The notes under the pieces are model-generated. The model ran no database searches. It had not been told where the DNA came from and worked only from the letters and a program-made list of their open reading frames with translations. The position numbers were made by a program, and so were the translations under genes. This document shows positions 43,432-52,105 of a DNA stretch of 64,000 bases, piece after piece (the stretch's first letter is position 1; each line of letters starts with the position of its first letter). The stretch spans positions 1,612,001 through 1,676,000 of the forward strand of contig OZ240210.1 of the NCBI GenBank assembly GCA_965197495.1, given 5' to 3'. Origin of the DNA: SMYC01 sp965197495 (lineage in GTDB: Bacteria > Acidobacteriota > Vicinamibacteria > Marinacidobacterales > SMYC01).

Positions 43432-44421
43432 TTATTCGGAGCCTACGGGGCGCTCCAGGAGCTCATGCATCGCTTCTCTGGCGGTTGCTTCTCCCTTCAG
43501 TAGGCGTTCCATCTGGAAGGCTATCGGCATCTCTATTTGGTGGGCGCGGGCCAGGGCGGCGGCGGCGTGGGTAGTGGCGACGCCTTCGGCGACTTGACGC
43601 ATCTTGGACACGATATCGGCGAGGGGCTTGCCTTCGCCGAGCGCGACGCCGACGGTGCGGTTTCTAGAGAGTTGGCCGGTGCAGGTGAGCACGAGATCGC
43701 CGACACCAGAAAGCCCAGCGAGCGTCTCGCGCTTGCCGCCCATGGCTTCGGCGAGTCTCGAGATCTCGGCGAGGCCACGTGTCATCAGTGCGGCCGCAGG
43801 GTTGTAGCCGAGGCCGAGGCCGCGCACGACCCCAACGGCGATGGCGATGACGTTTTTGAGCGCGCCTCCCAGCTCGACACCAATCACATCGTCACTCGTA
43901 TAAACCCGAAATGTGCTCGTCGTCAAACGGGCTTGGACTTTCAGCGCCGAGGCGTCGTTCTCGCTCGCGGCAACGAGGGCCGTCGGCTCTGCGCGCGCGA
44001 CCTCCTTCGCGAAGGTCGGACCCGAGATCGCCGTGAGATCGGGCGAAAAGGGTAGAACGTCGGCGACGACTTCGCTCATGCGAAGAAGAGTTCCTTCTTC
44101 GATGCCTTTGGTTGCGCTCACGAAACCTTGGCTCGCGCTCACGTGGGGTGCGAGCTCCTCGAGAACGCGTCGGAGATATTGGGACGGCACCGCCAGGAGA
44201 ACGAGCTCCTTGTCCCCGACGCACGCTTCGAGCGCCTGCGTCACGTCGAGTTTCTCGGGCAAACGCACGTCGGGAAGAAACGGCTCGTTGACGCGCCGTT
44301 CGCGGAACCCGGCGAGGACTTCGGGCTCACGGCACCAAAGCGTGACGGACTCGCCTTTGTCTGCAATCAACTTCGCGAGCGCCGTCCCCCACGCGCCCGC
44401 GCCCACAACGGCCACCGCCAT
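43432..44421 (-). CDS. gpsA: NAD(P)-dependent glycerol-3-phosphate dehydrogenase GpsA
   Basis: GpsA reduces dihydroxyacetone phosphate to sn-glycerol 3-phosphate for phospholipids. The 329 residues show the N-terminal dinucleotide loop VVGAGAWGTALA, SATKGIE, ISGPTFAKEVAR, catalytic-region LGGALKNVIAIAVGV, and SGVGDLVLTCTGQLSRNRTVG. It starts four bases after a 32-codon ORF on the same strand. Confidence 0.96.
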   Translation of the reverse strand: MAVAVVGAGAWGTALAKLIADKGESVTLWCREPEVLAGFRERRVNEPFLPDVRLPEKLDVTQALEACVGDKELVLLAVPSQYLRRVLEELAPHVSASQGFVSATKGIEEGTLLRMSEVVADVLPFSPDLTAISGPTFAKEVARAEPTALVAASENDASALKVQARLTTSTFRVYTSDDVIGVELGGALKNVIAIAVGVVRGLGLGYNPAAALMTRGLAEISRLAEAMGGKRETLAGLSGVGDLVLTCTGQLSRNRTVGVALGEGKPLADIVSKMRQVAEGVATTHAAAALARAHQIEMPIAFQMERLLKGEATAREAMHELLERPVGSE

Positions 44422-44425
44422 ACGC

Positions 44426-44524
44426 TTAGCGGTCCTGATTCAGAGATTGGTAGAGGAAGTAGGCGAACCCCCCCCAGGTGCCGCCGAGGACGAGACCCAT
44501 CATAACGATTCCACTGAGCTCCAT
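44426..44524 (-). CDS. Tiny membrane protein (32 residues), MetS-like
   Basis: The frame encodes a hydrophobic peptide, VMMGLVLGGTWGGFAYFLYQ, with a polar tail SLNQDR. The pattern VMM...LGGTWGG resembles the MetS-type small subunit of sodium-dependent (NSS) amino-acid transporters, but no transporter gene is next to it. It ends four bases before the gpsA start and so could be translationally coupled to it. Similarity is by eye; a general single-pass small protein is the alternative. Confidence 0.5.
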   Translation of the reverse strand: MELSGIVMMGLVLGGTWGGFAYFLYQSLNQDR

Positions 44525-44587
44525 GCCCGAATTGTACCCCGATGCCAAACGCGGCTGCGGACTCTATAATTGAATCACTGACCTTCG

Positions 44588-45856
44588 ATGCTCATCGCCA
44601 TCGTCCTCGGACTCGTCGTCATACTGTCCTTGTCTGCCTTTTTCTCCGGCTCCGAGACGGCGCTCATGTCCCTCGACCGATTTCGGCTCCGGCATTTGGA
44701 GCGGACCGAGCCGCGCGCGGCGCGCCTCAGGGAAGTCGTCGCGCATCCCGAAAAAGTTCTAGGCACGATCTTGACCGGGAACGTGTTCGTCAACACGGCG
44801 GCCGGCGCGCTCATTACTTACGCCATCACGGTCCTCGTCGCTTCGGAGGACCGGCGGGGCCAGACGATCTCGATCGCCACGATCGTGCTGACGGGACTCA
44901 TCCTCGTCTTCGGTGAGATGGTCCCGAAAAGCCTCGCGGCACGCCATCCGGAGGCGTGGTCGTTGCTCGTGATCCGTCCCCTCTCCGGCCTCATCCGCTT
45001 GCTCTCCCCCGCGGTCAAGGTCTTGACGATGGTCTCTAACGGCTTTCTCTCGCTGTTCGGCGTCAGCACGGGGGCTCTCGGATCCGCGGTCTCGCTCGAA
45101 GAAATCAAAGCGATCCTGTACGCCGGCGGCGTTCCCGAGGACGAGCGTGGAGCCCGTCGGCAAATGCTCCGCAAAGTCATCGAGCTCGCAGAAAAACGCG
45201 TGGCGGCAGTCATGATCCCGCGCACGGAAATAGTGGCCGTCGAAAAAGACACGCCGCTCGAGGAGATCGTCCGCATCATCCAGAACCAGCGGTTTTCCCG
45301 CATGCCCGTCTTCGACGACACGCTCGACAACATCATCGGTCTGCTCTTTTCCAAAGATGTTCTCACCTATTGGGGCGCCCGGGTCCCTTTCCGGCTCGAG
45401 CAAGTGCTCCGAAGGCCATACTTCATCCCCGACTCCGCCAGAGTCGAGCAAGCGCTAGAACAGCTCCAGCAGCAACACACGCACATGGCGCTCGTTGTCG
45501 ACGAGCACGGGGGTGTCGAAGGCCTCGTAACGCTCGAAGATCTACTCGAAGAGATCGTGGGCGAGCTCTTCGATGAAAAAGACGTAGAGGCGTCTCAAAT
45601 CTTCGAGCTCCCGGATGGAAGCTACCTATTAGACGGTGTGCTTTCGATCGCGGACGCCAACGAGCATTTGTCGCTGGAGCTTCCCGAGCACGCCGACTAC
45701 CACACGCTCGCCGGTTTGATCTTGGACCGCTTGGGCCACATCCCCGTCGCCGGCGAAGAGCTCAACACCGGAGGCGCCATCCTCTCCGTCGACAAAGTGG
45801 TAAGCCATCGCATCCTGAGAGTAAGAGCAAAAAGAACCGCTAGCACTCGATCCTAA
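44588..45856 (+). CDS. CNNM/CorC-family membrane protein (DUF21, CBS pair, CorC-HlyC domain)
   Basis: A 422-residue protein with an N-terminal DUF21 membrane domain (three to four segments in residues 1-150; FFSGSETALMSLDRFRLRHLE), a CBS pair (VMIPRTEIVAVEKDTPLEEIVRIIQNQRFSRMPVFD; HMALVVDEHGGVEGLVTLEDLLEEIVGE), and a C-terminal CorC/HlyC transporter-associated domain (DGVLSIADANEHLSLELPE). Family members are linked to magnesium or cobalt export. Divergent from gpsA, standing alone. Confidence 0.9.
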   Translation: MLIAIVLGLVVILSLSAFFSGSETALMSLDRFRLRHLERTEPRAARLREVVAHPEKVLGTILTGNVFVNTAAGALITYAITVLVASEDRRGQTISIATIVLTGLILVFGEMVPKSLAARHPEAWSLLVIRPLSGLIRLLSPAVKVLTMVSNGFLSLFGVSTGALGSAVSLEEIKAILYAGGVPEDERGARRQMLRKVIELAEKRVAAVMIPRTEIVAVEKDTPLEEIVRIIQNQRFSRMPVFDDTLDNIIGLLFSKDVLTYWGARVPFRLEQVLRRPYFIPDSARVEQALEQLQQQHTHMALVVDEHGGVEGLVTLEDLLEEIVGELFDEKDVEASQIFELPDGSYLLDGVLSIADANEHLSLELPEHADYHTLAGLILDRLGHIPVAGEELNTGGAILSVDKVVSHRILRVRAKRTASTRS

Positions 45857-45891
45857 AACTCCTAAATCGTCCGCATGAGGCGCCTTAAGAA

Positions 45892-45975
45892 TGGCCACAG
45901 AGACACAGCGCGGCGGAGCCGCAACCAAATTGGAGGACGGCTCCGCCGCGAGCGGTCAGCGGTCAGCATTCAGCG
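45892..45975 (-). repeat. Interspersed GC-rich palindrome, copy B (core hairpin 45910-45949)
   Basis: The inverse of copy A: the same 12-bp arms and 16-bp spacer, with the same CTGACCGCTGAATG repeat and CTGTG(T/C)CTCTGTGGCC flank. It lies directly after the stop of the intact four-helix-bundle gene, as in copy A, so gene and palindrome behave as one duplicated unit. Confidence 0.9.
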
Positions 45976-45976
45976 G

Positions 45977-46333
45977 TCAGCTCCGTTCGAGCCTCCGGAT
46001 GAGAGAGGCGAGCATACGCTTGACCTCGGTGGTTCGCTCGGCAAGCTCCTGAAGACTTTGGCTATCGAGCAACCCGAGCTCGTGGGCAAGGAGCAGTTCG
46101 TATTCGAGCTCGCTTGCTGAGCCCATACTCATTTGAAGAAAGCGGGCCATATCCCGGTCTGAACCGCGTCCACAGCCCTCAGCAATATTCGCCGGGATGG
46201 AAACCGCCGCTCGGCGCATCTGAGCCGTCAAGCCGAACTTCTCTTCGGTTGGGAAGTGGCCGGTGGCCTGGTACAAACCCTTGACTAGCTGATGGGCCTT
46301 CTCCCAAACCTTTAGATCTCGAAAGTCTTTCAT
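45977..46333 (-). CDS. Four-helix-bundle protein (23S rRNA intervening-sequence type)
   Basis: A complete 118-residue protein: KDFRDLKVWEKAHQLVKGLY at the start and RRAAVSIPANIAEGCGRGS, the family signature, then FLQMSMGSASELEYELLLAHELG. The protein is expected to be all-helical and basic. Homologues sit in 23S rRNA insertions, free-standing, or as Avd with retroelement reverse transcriptases; no reverse transcriptase is nearby. A 5'-truncated copy with the same 3' palindrome is at 29537-29859. Confidence 0.88.
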   Translation of the reverse strand: MKDFRDLKVWEKAHQLVKGLYQATGHFPTEEKFGLTAQMRRAAVSIPANIAEGCGRGSDRDMARFLQMSMGSASELEYELLLAHELGLLDSQSLQELAERTTEVKRMLASLIRRLERS

Positions 46334-46436
46334 CCTGACTCTTCGCTGTCGGCTCGCTCACCACGTCAGCCCAACGCGGGCTCGATGCACAATCTGGGCG
46401 TGAAGTAGACACGGCGCCACATCCAGAGTAGGAAGA

Positions 46437-46484
46437 TGTCACGACAACCCTTTCCCACGCTGGAGGACGCCGTGAAACAGTTTT
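46437..46484 (+). pseudogene. Possible 5' remnant of a gene cut by ISL3 copy 3
   Basis: ATG at 46437 after a GTAGGAAG ribosome-like site reads SRQPFPTLEDAVKQF and then enters the IS. No continuation is found on the other flank, which belongs to a different gene. It is too short to identify. Confidence 0.22.
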
Positions 46485-46704
46485 GGTTCTCCTGTCGTTT
46501 CGGGGGATCTGATTTGTGTTGGAGGGCATGGCCTATGGACGCTGCCGCGATTGTGGAAAACGCCGGAAACTCCGGGCGAGAGAGGCGTTTAGGGAAAGGT
46601 TGTGAGCACGTACAAACGTGGAGCGGCGTTTTCCACAATCGCTTGGAAAACGCTTCTCGTTTCCCACGAGCGCCCACAGGCCCCTCCTGGTATATATACA
46701 AGAA

Positions 46705-47293
46705 AAACTGAGCGCGTGCGCTCCATCGCCTAAAGGCGATGGGTTCACGTCGCCGACTAAAGTCGGCTTGTCCTTGCCTCGTTTCACTACTCACTGACCT
46801 TGAAAGAATCGTCGTCCTGGGGCACGGCACCCTGCAACTCTATATACTTCGCTACCACCTCATCCGTCACGTTGCCCGTTGTCACCACGAAGTAACCCCG
46901 TGCCCGTAGGTGCCGACCCCAGAACTCCTTCCGCATCGTCCGTAAGTCGCGCATCAGACGATTCGACATCTTACCCTTAATCAACTGCATCACTCGACTC
47001 GGCGACAAATTCGGCGGCACGCTCAGCAACAGGTGCACGTGCTCAGGCCGCACATGACCCTTCAGTATTTCTATCTGGTTCCGAGCACAGATCTCCCGGA
47101 TGAGATCCCGGAGACGAACCGCTACATCCCCTCTCAAGGCCGGCTTGCGGTACTTCGTGATAAATACGAAGTGATAGTTTAACTGGTACGTCGTGTGCAA
47201 TGATTTACGATATCCTTTCACCTGGGGATCGTACCCCAAGCCTCCTAAAGGCTTCGCCTAAAGGCGTGGGATTTCAACCATCCCCGAGTGGGA
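46705..47293 (-). mobile_element. IS200/IS605-type element nested in ISL3 copy 3
   Basis: Comparison with ISL3 copy 2 shows an extra segment between CAAGAA and ATTCAT-like sequence. It holds one small transposase gene. The ends carry short hairpins with TAAA loops: CATCGCC-TAAA-GGCGATG and GCCGAC-TAAA-GTCGGC on one side, CGCC-TAAA-GGCG on the other, as expected for single-strand transposons of this group. No target duplication is expected. Borders are within a few bases. Confidence 0.8.
46787..47239 (-). CDS. IS200/IS605-family transposase TnpA
   Basis: A 150-residue HUH-type Y1 transposase. It opens with TTYQLNYHFVFITKYRKPAL, has the HUH motif in RPEHVHLLLSVPP, the RVMQLIKGKMSNRLMRD helix, and TTGNVTDEVVAKYIELQG, whose tyrosine is the likely nucleophile. 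Length is usual for TnpA. No tnpB gene accompanies it, so it is an IS200-like solo element. Confidence 0.93.
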   Translation of the reverse strand: MGYDPQVKGYRKSLHTTYQLNYHFVFITKYRKPALRGDVAVRLRDLIREICARNQIEILKGHVRPEHVHLLLSVPPNLSPSRVMQLIKGKMSNRLMRDLRTMRKEFWGRHLRARGYFVVTTGNVTDEVVAKYIELQGAVPQDDDSFKVSE

Positions 47294-47497
47294 CATTAAT
47301 TCATATGGAATAAGGAAGGGGGGGCTCGATTAGTGGAGGCTATGGAAAACACCCTTCCAGGCTTCGAAGAGAACTCAGTCGTGAGCAAGGTCTGAACGAC
47401 CAGAACCGTGGGGGCGTTTCCCACAGCCTCGTCTCCCGCTGAGGGGCAGTGGCATTTGGTGAGGCCCGTGGGTTGAGAGGGTAAGCCATGTGTAGAT

Positions 47498-47561
47498 GCG
47501 CATCGGCGAGAACGCTAGAATCTTTTTTTCCGAAAGAGAAAAGAGCGTTCCCGCGATGCGC
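47498..47561 (+). promoter_or_regulatory. Start-codon hairpin of ISL3 copy 3
   Basis: GCGCATCGGCGAGAACGCT (47498-47516) pairs with AGCGTTCCCGCGATGCGC (47544-47561), which contains the transposase ATG at 47556. One pair is changed relative to copy 2 (a TCT-to-CCC-like change in the arm), but the stem is mostly kept. Confidence 0.75.
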
Positions 47562-48776
47562 GTTACTACGTTAGTCAACAAGCTCATCGGATTGCAAGGC
47601 CTGTGGGTCCGAGGTTTCCACTTCCAGGCGGACAAAGCCAGAGTGGTGGTGGATGTAGTACCACGGAGGAGGAAGCCTCTGTGCGGGATTTGCGGACGAA
47701 AGGTCCGCAAGAACAAAGATCGCTACAATCGCTACTGGCGGCACTTGGACCTGTTCGGAGTCCGGACCTATCTTCGCTACTCGATCCGACGAGTGGTATG
47801 TCGGCGGTGTGGAGTGGTCAGAGAAAAGGTGCCTTGGGCCGACAAGGGAAGCCGCTTTACCAAAAGCTTCGAACAAGAGGTAGCGTGGCTGACACAGAGG
47901 ACGGACGTCAGCGCCGTAGCGAACTATTTCCGAGTGACGTGGCGTTCGGTGCGACGGATCATCCAGCGAGTGGTTGCCGAGCAGCGGGATGAGCGGCGCG
48001 AGCTCGATGGATTGCGGGTGATTGGGATGGACGAGATCAGCTACCGCAAACGCCACAAGTACTTAACAGTGGTAATAGACCATCTCAGCGGCCGGGTCGT
48101 CTGGGCGGGAAAGGAGCGCAAGGCCAAGACGCTGCTGCGGTTTTTCCGCAAGCTCGGACCACAAAGAGCCGCGGAGCTCGAAGCGGTCAGCATGGACATG
48201 TGGGAGCCGTACATAACTGTCGTCGGCAAAAAGGCTCCTCAGGCACGGGTGATCTTTGACCGCTTCCACATCGTCAAGCATCTGAACGAGGCCGTGGATA
48301 AGACCCGGCGCGAGCTGGTGCGCGAGCTCAAAGGGACTGCCCGACGCAACCTCAAGAACACCAAGTTTCCCCTTCTCAAGGCCAAACACAACCGCAGCGC
48401 GAAAGACAAACGGGTGCTCCGCGAGCAGGTGCGAGCTAATCGTCGCCTCTACCGCGCCATGCTTCTGCGCGACGACTTCATGGACCTCTACACCTACAAA
48501 ACCGAGACATGGGCCAAGAAGTTTCTCCGAGGATGGCTGCGGCACGCTATGAGCTCGAGGATAGAGCCCGTCAAACGCGCGGCGAAGATGACCCGCAGCC
48601 ACTTCGATGGCGTCATCGCGTGGGTCACGTGGAGACTCAGCAACGGCCGACTCGAAGGAATGAACAACAAAATCCGGCTGCTGAGCCACCGCAGCTTTGG
48701 ACTCCACTCTGCCGAAGCTCTCATCAGTCTCGTCTACCTAAACTGTGGCGGTCTCACCCTCGAGAGGATCCACTGA
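47556..48776 (+). CDS. ISL3-family transposase (copy 3)
   Basis: The 406-residue protein is full length and keeps the C4 zinc finger (CGICGRK, CRRCGVV), HTH and DDE core. It differs from copies 1 and 2 at several residues (for example RGFHFQ for RNFHFQ, VRTYLRY for VRSYLRY, RHAMSSR for RRAMSSR). The 3' two thirds are almost identical to the other copies while the 5' region is more diverged, which would fit gene conversion between copies. Confidence 0.93.
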   Translation: MRVTTLVNKLIGLQGLWVRGFHFQADKARVVVDVVPRRRKPLCGICGRKVRKNKDRYNRYWRHLDLFGVRTYLRYSIRRVVCRRCGVVREKVPWADKGSRFTKSFEQEVAWLTQRTDVSAVANYFRVTWRSVRRIIQRVVAEQRDERRELDGLRVIGMDEISYRKRHKYLTVVIDHLSGRVVWAGKERKAKTLLRFFRKLGPQRAAELEAVSMDMWEPYITVVGKKAPQARVIFDRFHIVKHLNEAVDKTRRELVRELKGTARRNLKNTKFPLLKAKHNRSAKDKRVLREQVRANRRLYRAMLLRDDFMDLYTYKTETWAKKFLRGWLRHAMSSRIEPVKRAAKMTRSHFDGVIAWVTWRLSNGRLEGMNNKIRLLSHRSFGLHSAEALISLVYLNCGGLTLERIH

Positions 48777-48791
48777 AATGGCAGGAGAGGC

Positions 48792-49775
48792 AACTGCTTT
48801 ACCTGGGTTGAGGATGCCCACGCGGCACAGCAGCTTCTCGATGAGCAGCTCAAAACCAACTGGCCTCACATCCTGAATCGCCTGAGTCGATTCGTCAATC
48901 CATTGCAAGACAAATTATTCCCGCCGAGTGGCCTCGACTACTACTGGAGTGTCTACAGCAGCGAATGGGCCACCGACGTCACGTTTCGTAACAGCTCTAG
49001 CCTCGCGGAGATCTATCCCGCTCTTGTACATCATGCGATCACAAACTTTTCGAGCCCCGACGTGATGCGCTTTCTCGGAAAACGGATTCGAACCGACTTT
49101 TCAGGGGAAGTCGTCAGCCGATTTCGCCACCGGCCCGAGGGTCTGCGTATCAAACATGCCCTCGACCTCAATTCCGTCAAACTCTACGACAAACAAGGTT
49201 CCGTGCTCCGTGTGGAGACAACCATCCAGCGTGCCGAGGGTATGCGCTGCTACCGGCCAAAGGAAGGCGACCCCAACGGCCCTCTCGAGTGGCGTCCGCT
49301 CCGTCGTGGCATCGCAGACCTGCATCGTCGTGCCCAGCTCTCCCAGGACTCCAATGAGCGCTACCTCGACGCTCTCGCCGCTTGTGATACCTCAACCCCA
49401 CTCGGTCAACTCCTCGCTCGCGTCAGCCAAAAAACTCAATGGAATGGCTCCACCCTCCGAGCTCTTCGCCCTTGGGACGCTCTGGACGCCCGACTCCTCG
49501 CCGCTATTTCCCGTGGAGAGTTTCATCTGCGAGGCTTTCGCAACAGGGAACTCCGTGCCTTGCTCTTTCCAAAGACTTCGGACGACCCTCTCGAAACCAG
49601 ACGGCTAAGCGGACGCGTCACCCGGCTCATTCGCATCCTCCGAGCCCACCGTCTTGTCAAAAAAGTTCCCAAAACTTTTCGCTACAGACTCACAAAGCGC
49701 GGTCAGCAACTTTGCTCCGCATTACTTACCGCAAACTCTCTCTCCCTCGATAAACTCCACGCTGCTGCCGCATGA
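48792..49775 (+). pseudogene. C-terminal part of a recurrent uncharacterised protein family, cut by ISL3 copy 3
   Basis: The frame opens at the IS border (NCFTWVEDAHAAQQLLDEQ) and runs 327 codons to a TGA at 49775. Landmarks are YYWSVYSSEWATDVTFR, SSPDVMRFLGKRI, GLRIKHALDLNSVKLYDKQG, VLRVETTIQ, RRGIADLHRRAQLSQ, STPLGQLL and a C-terminal winged-helix-like LVKKVPKTFRYRLTKRGQQL. The family is one I recall as large and repeatedly found in soil and planctomycete genomes; no function is known to me. The N-terminal half is missing. Part of the same gene, inverted, lies at 29323-29536. Confidence 0.7.
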
Positions 49776-49794
49776 TTTTTCTTCTTCTCAAAAC

Positions 49795-49890
49795 AAGCTT
49801 TTCAGGGTTAGTAGTACAGAGACACAGCGCGGCGGAGCCGTCCTCCAATTTGGTTGCGGCTCCGCCGCGCTGTGCCTCTGTACTACTAAC
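49795..49890 (+). repeat. Long palindrome (copy C) with 46-bp arms, interrupted by IS1634-type copy 2
   Basis: The core hairpin at 49829-49868 is the same 12-16-12 unit as copies A, B and D. Here the arms go on: CTGTG(T/C)CTCTGTACTACTAACC pairs on both sides, and, if the IS at 49891-52099 and one 6-bp duplication are removed, pairing continues to AAGCTT at 49795-49800 and 52112-52117, 43 of 46 positions matching. It begins 20 bases after the preceding stop and may have been its terminator. Confidence 0.88.
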
Positions 49891-52099
49891 CTGAAGTTCC
49901 TGGCTGAAAAAGCCAAGATCCAGTGTTGATCCAATGAGATAGTTGGAATCAATGGTGCTGGCTTCTGTCTACACGGTGATACCTTTGAGCAGGTCGTAGG
50001 CTCTCTGCTGTTTCGAGTCCGGAGTTGTCGTGACATCGAAGGTGGGCTCGTCGGGTCCGGCTTCCGGTCGCCGACATTTGTTTCGGACGATGTTGCTGAG
50101 AAGGCGCAGCAGCGTGCGGAAGCTGGAAGCTCGACTCCCATCGTCAAGCTTCTTGGTTTGTATCTTGCGCAGGGCGGCCTCGGAGCGCTTCGCCGGAGCA
50201 ACCGGGTCACGCCTGGCCTTCGCCTGCTGGTCCTCGTCAGAGAATAGCAGCGGCCGCCAAGCCTCCATCATGTGCCACAGGACGTAGTAGGCCAGCATGC
50301 ACAAGAAGACGTGCGCCCGGACTCGGTTTTCGCGCCGGTGACGAATCGGCCGCACCTTTAGGTCCATGCTCTTGAAGGAACGAAACGCCCTCTCGACCTG
50401 GGTCAGCAACTTGTAGCTGCGCACTGTGTCGTCGGTTTTCATCCGCTGCTCAGCAAGACTGGTGCGGATCACGTAGATGCCGTCAAGGGCAGCTTCCGCA
50501 GTGACCTTTGTGTCGTCGATTTCGAAGCTAAAGCTGTCGTCGCGAATGTCCAGCTTGAAGTGCTTGCCGACTTTGTACTTGTTGAGAACTCTGCCTACCC
50601 GCACACCGATTTTATCTTTACCTTGCAGCTGACCCCGCCCGATCCGTTGGCGAATCCCTCCGAACTGCTTAGCGATCGTCCCCATGTGTCGCTTCCACCG
50701 CTGGAGCCGTTTGTTGGCGAGCTCAGAGTTGCCGTTGGCGAGGCGCGAGGCGTCGGCATCCATCGTTGTCTCGTCTAGCTCGAAGTCGAAACCGTCGTCA
50801 CGGATGTCGAGCCTGTAGTACCTGCCGACCTTGTACTTGTTGAGGAGCTTTTTCACTGCAGCACGGATGTCCTCCTTGCCCTGCAAACGGCGCCGCTCGA
50901 CCATCCGACAAACTTTCTCCAGCTCCTTGCAGGTCGCTTCGAGCAGAGCACGGCGCTTGTGACGCCGCCTCTCGGCCAGCTCCGGATTGCGGCAAGCGAC
51001 CAGCCTCTCGTTGGGGAAATCCGGGTGCGTCACCTCAAACAGATTCCGCTCGTCGAATAGCCCCATCTGGAGCACCCCATCGTTGATGAGCTTGCGAATC
51101 GGTTCGGGACGCAGAGCGGTAATCCAGTCGACACCGTCCATCTCCCGCAACTCGTCGATCTGGGTCTGGGTGATCATTCCGCGGTCGCCCACCATCACAA
51201 ACTGCTCGATGCCGAAGCGCTCTTGCACCTTTTCTACCTGAGGCAACAGCGTTTTGGGATCGCCCGTGTTGCCCTCAAAGACCGATACCGACACGGGGAT
51301 GCCGCGTTCGTTGGTCAGCAGACCGTAGTTGATCTGCAGCTTGCCTTTCTTGCCGTCACGGTCGTATCCGAGGCGGGCGATCGGACAACTCACACCCTCG
51401 AAGTAGCTTGAGGTTAGGTCATAGAGCGCCAGGCCGTCGTTTTGGAGATGGCGCGCCGCGAGTTTTTTTTCGATGACCTCCTGGCGTTTGAGAACCCAGT
51501 CCATGGCGGCATAGAGATCGTCTTCGCGGGCATCGCTCACCCCCAGGATTTCGGGCAGTGTGGTTGTGTGCCACCACTGGCTAGTCGCCAGCTTCGACTG
51601 CGGTTCGAGGATCCGGGCGACTACCATGGCCACGACCAAATCCCGCTCTGGTGAGTGTCGAGAACCAACGAGCTTTTCGAAACCGAGCTGTCTCATGGCG
51701 CTGAGCACCGCGTCGACGTGGCCATGGTGCCGGGAGCCGTTCTCGACGATTTTGAAGGCGACTTCAACCGAGACGAGCTTTTCCCCTTTGAGAATGCGTC
51801 GGATGGCGTCGACTGCGTCCATGGGCAATTTGGACAAGTTAGCGAGCGTGCGCTTGCGGACGTTTCCGCCCACCCGATACGACTCACGCAGCAGGACCGC
51901 GGGGGTAGAGTTGCGATTGGGGATGATGTGGATATGCATGCCCACCATAGTATCCTATGTGTCAATATATATCAAATCATAAAAGGCTTTAGACATGCCT
52001 ACATATTGCAACCCAAAATTAGCCTCTCGGCGTCCCTAAAGACGCGTAATCATTGGGGATTCACACTGTCAGTGGGTTCATTCGACCAAGGAACTTCAG
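49891..52099 (-). mobile_element. IS1634-type insertion sequence, copy 2 (2209 bp)
   Basis: Same length and ends (CTGAAGTTCCTGGC and inverse of CTGAAGTTCCTTGG) as copy 1, flanked by an exact 6-bp duplication ACTAAC (49885-49890 and 52100-52105). It is inserted in the right arm of palindrome copy C. Confidence 0.95.
49969..51948 (-). CDS. IS1634-family transposase (copy 2)
   Basis: A 659-residue protein nearly identical to the copy at 27186-29165, with the same catalytic landmarks (GLALYDLTSSYFEG, FVMVGDRGMITQTQ, QVERAFRSFKSMDLK). Differences are few, such as I for T near residue 6, R for H in VACRNPELAERR, and Q for H in GRGQLQGKD. The conservation means both copies can be active. Confidence 0.93.
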   Translation of the reverse strand: MVGMHIHIIPNRNSTPAVLLRESYRVGGNVRKRTLANLSKLPMDAVDAIRRILKGEKLVSVEVAFKIVENGSRHHGHVDAVLSAMRQLGFEKLVGSRHSPERDLVVAMVVARILEPQSKLATSQWWHTTTLPEILGVSDAREDDLYAAMDWVLKRQEVIEKKLAARHLQNDGLALYDLTSSYFEGVSCPIARLGYDRDGKKGKLQINYGLLTNERGIPVSVSVFEGNTGDPKTLLPQVEKVQERFGIEQFVMVGDRGMITQTQIDELREMDGVDWITALRPEPIRKLINDGVLQMGLFDERNLFEVTHPDFPNERLVACRNPELAERRRHKRRALLEATCKELEKVCRMVERRRLQGKEDIRAAVKKLLNKYKVGRYYRLDIRDDGFDFELDETTMDADASRLANGNSELANKRLQRWKRHMGTIAKQFGGIRQRIGRGQLQGKDKIGVRVGRVLNKYKVGKHFKLDIRDDSFSFEIDDTKVTAEAALDGIYVIRTSLAEQRMKTDDTVRSYKLLTQVERAFRSFKSMDLKVRPIRHRRENRVRAHVFLCMLAYYVLWHMMEAWRPLLFSDEDQQAKARRDPVAPAKRSEAALRKIQTKKLDDGSRASSFRTLLRLLSNIVRNKCRRPEAGPDEPTFDVTTTPDSKQQRAYDLLKGITV

Positions 52100-52105
52100 A
52101 CTAAC

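Larger units (their letters stand above)
46485..48791 (+). mobile_element. ISL3-family insertion sequence, copy 3 (2307 bp with nested IS200-like element)
   Basis: The ends GGTTCTCCTGTCGTTTC (46485) and the inverse of GCCTCTCCTGCCATTTC (48791) match copies 1 and 2. The flanking octamers differ (ACAGTTTT on the left, AACTGCTT on the right), so there is no target duplication, unlike the other copies. The length exceeds copy 2 by about 589 bp because of an IS200-like element near 46705-47293. Upstream non-coding motifs are more diverged than in copies 1 and 2. Confidence 0.9.

Noticed and set aside
45977..46333. Diversity-generating retroelement (four-helix-bundle protein as Avd)
   Set aside because: No reverse transcriptase and no template/variable repeat pair were seen in the window.
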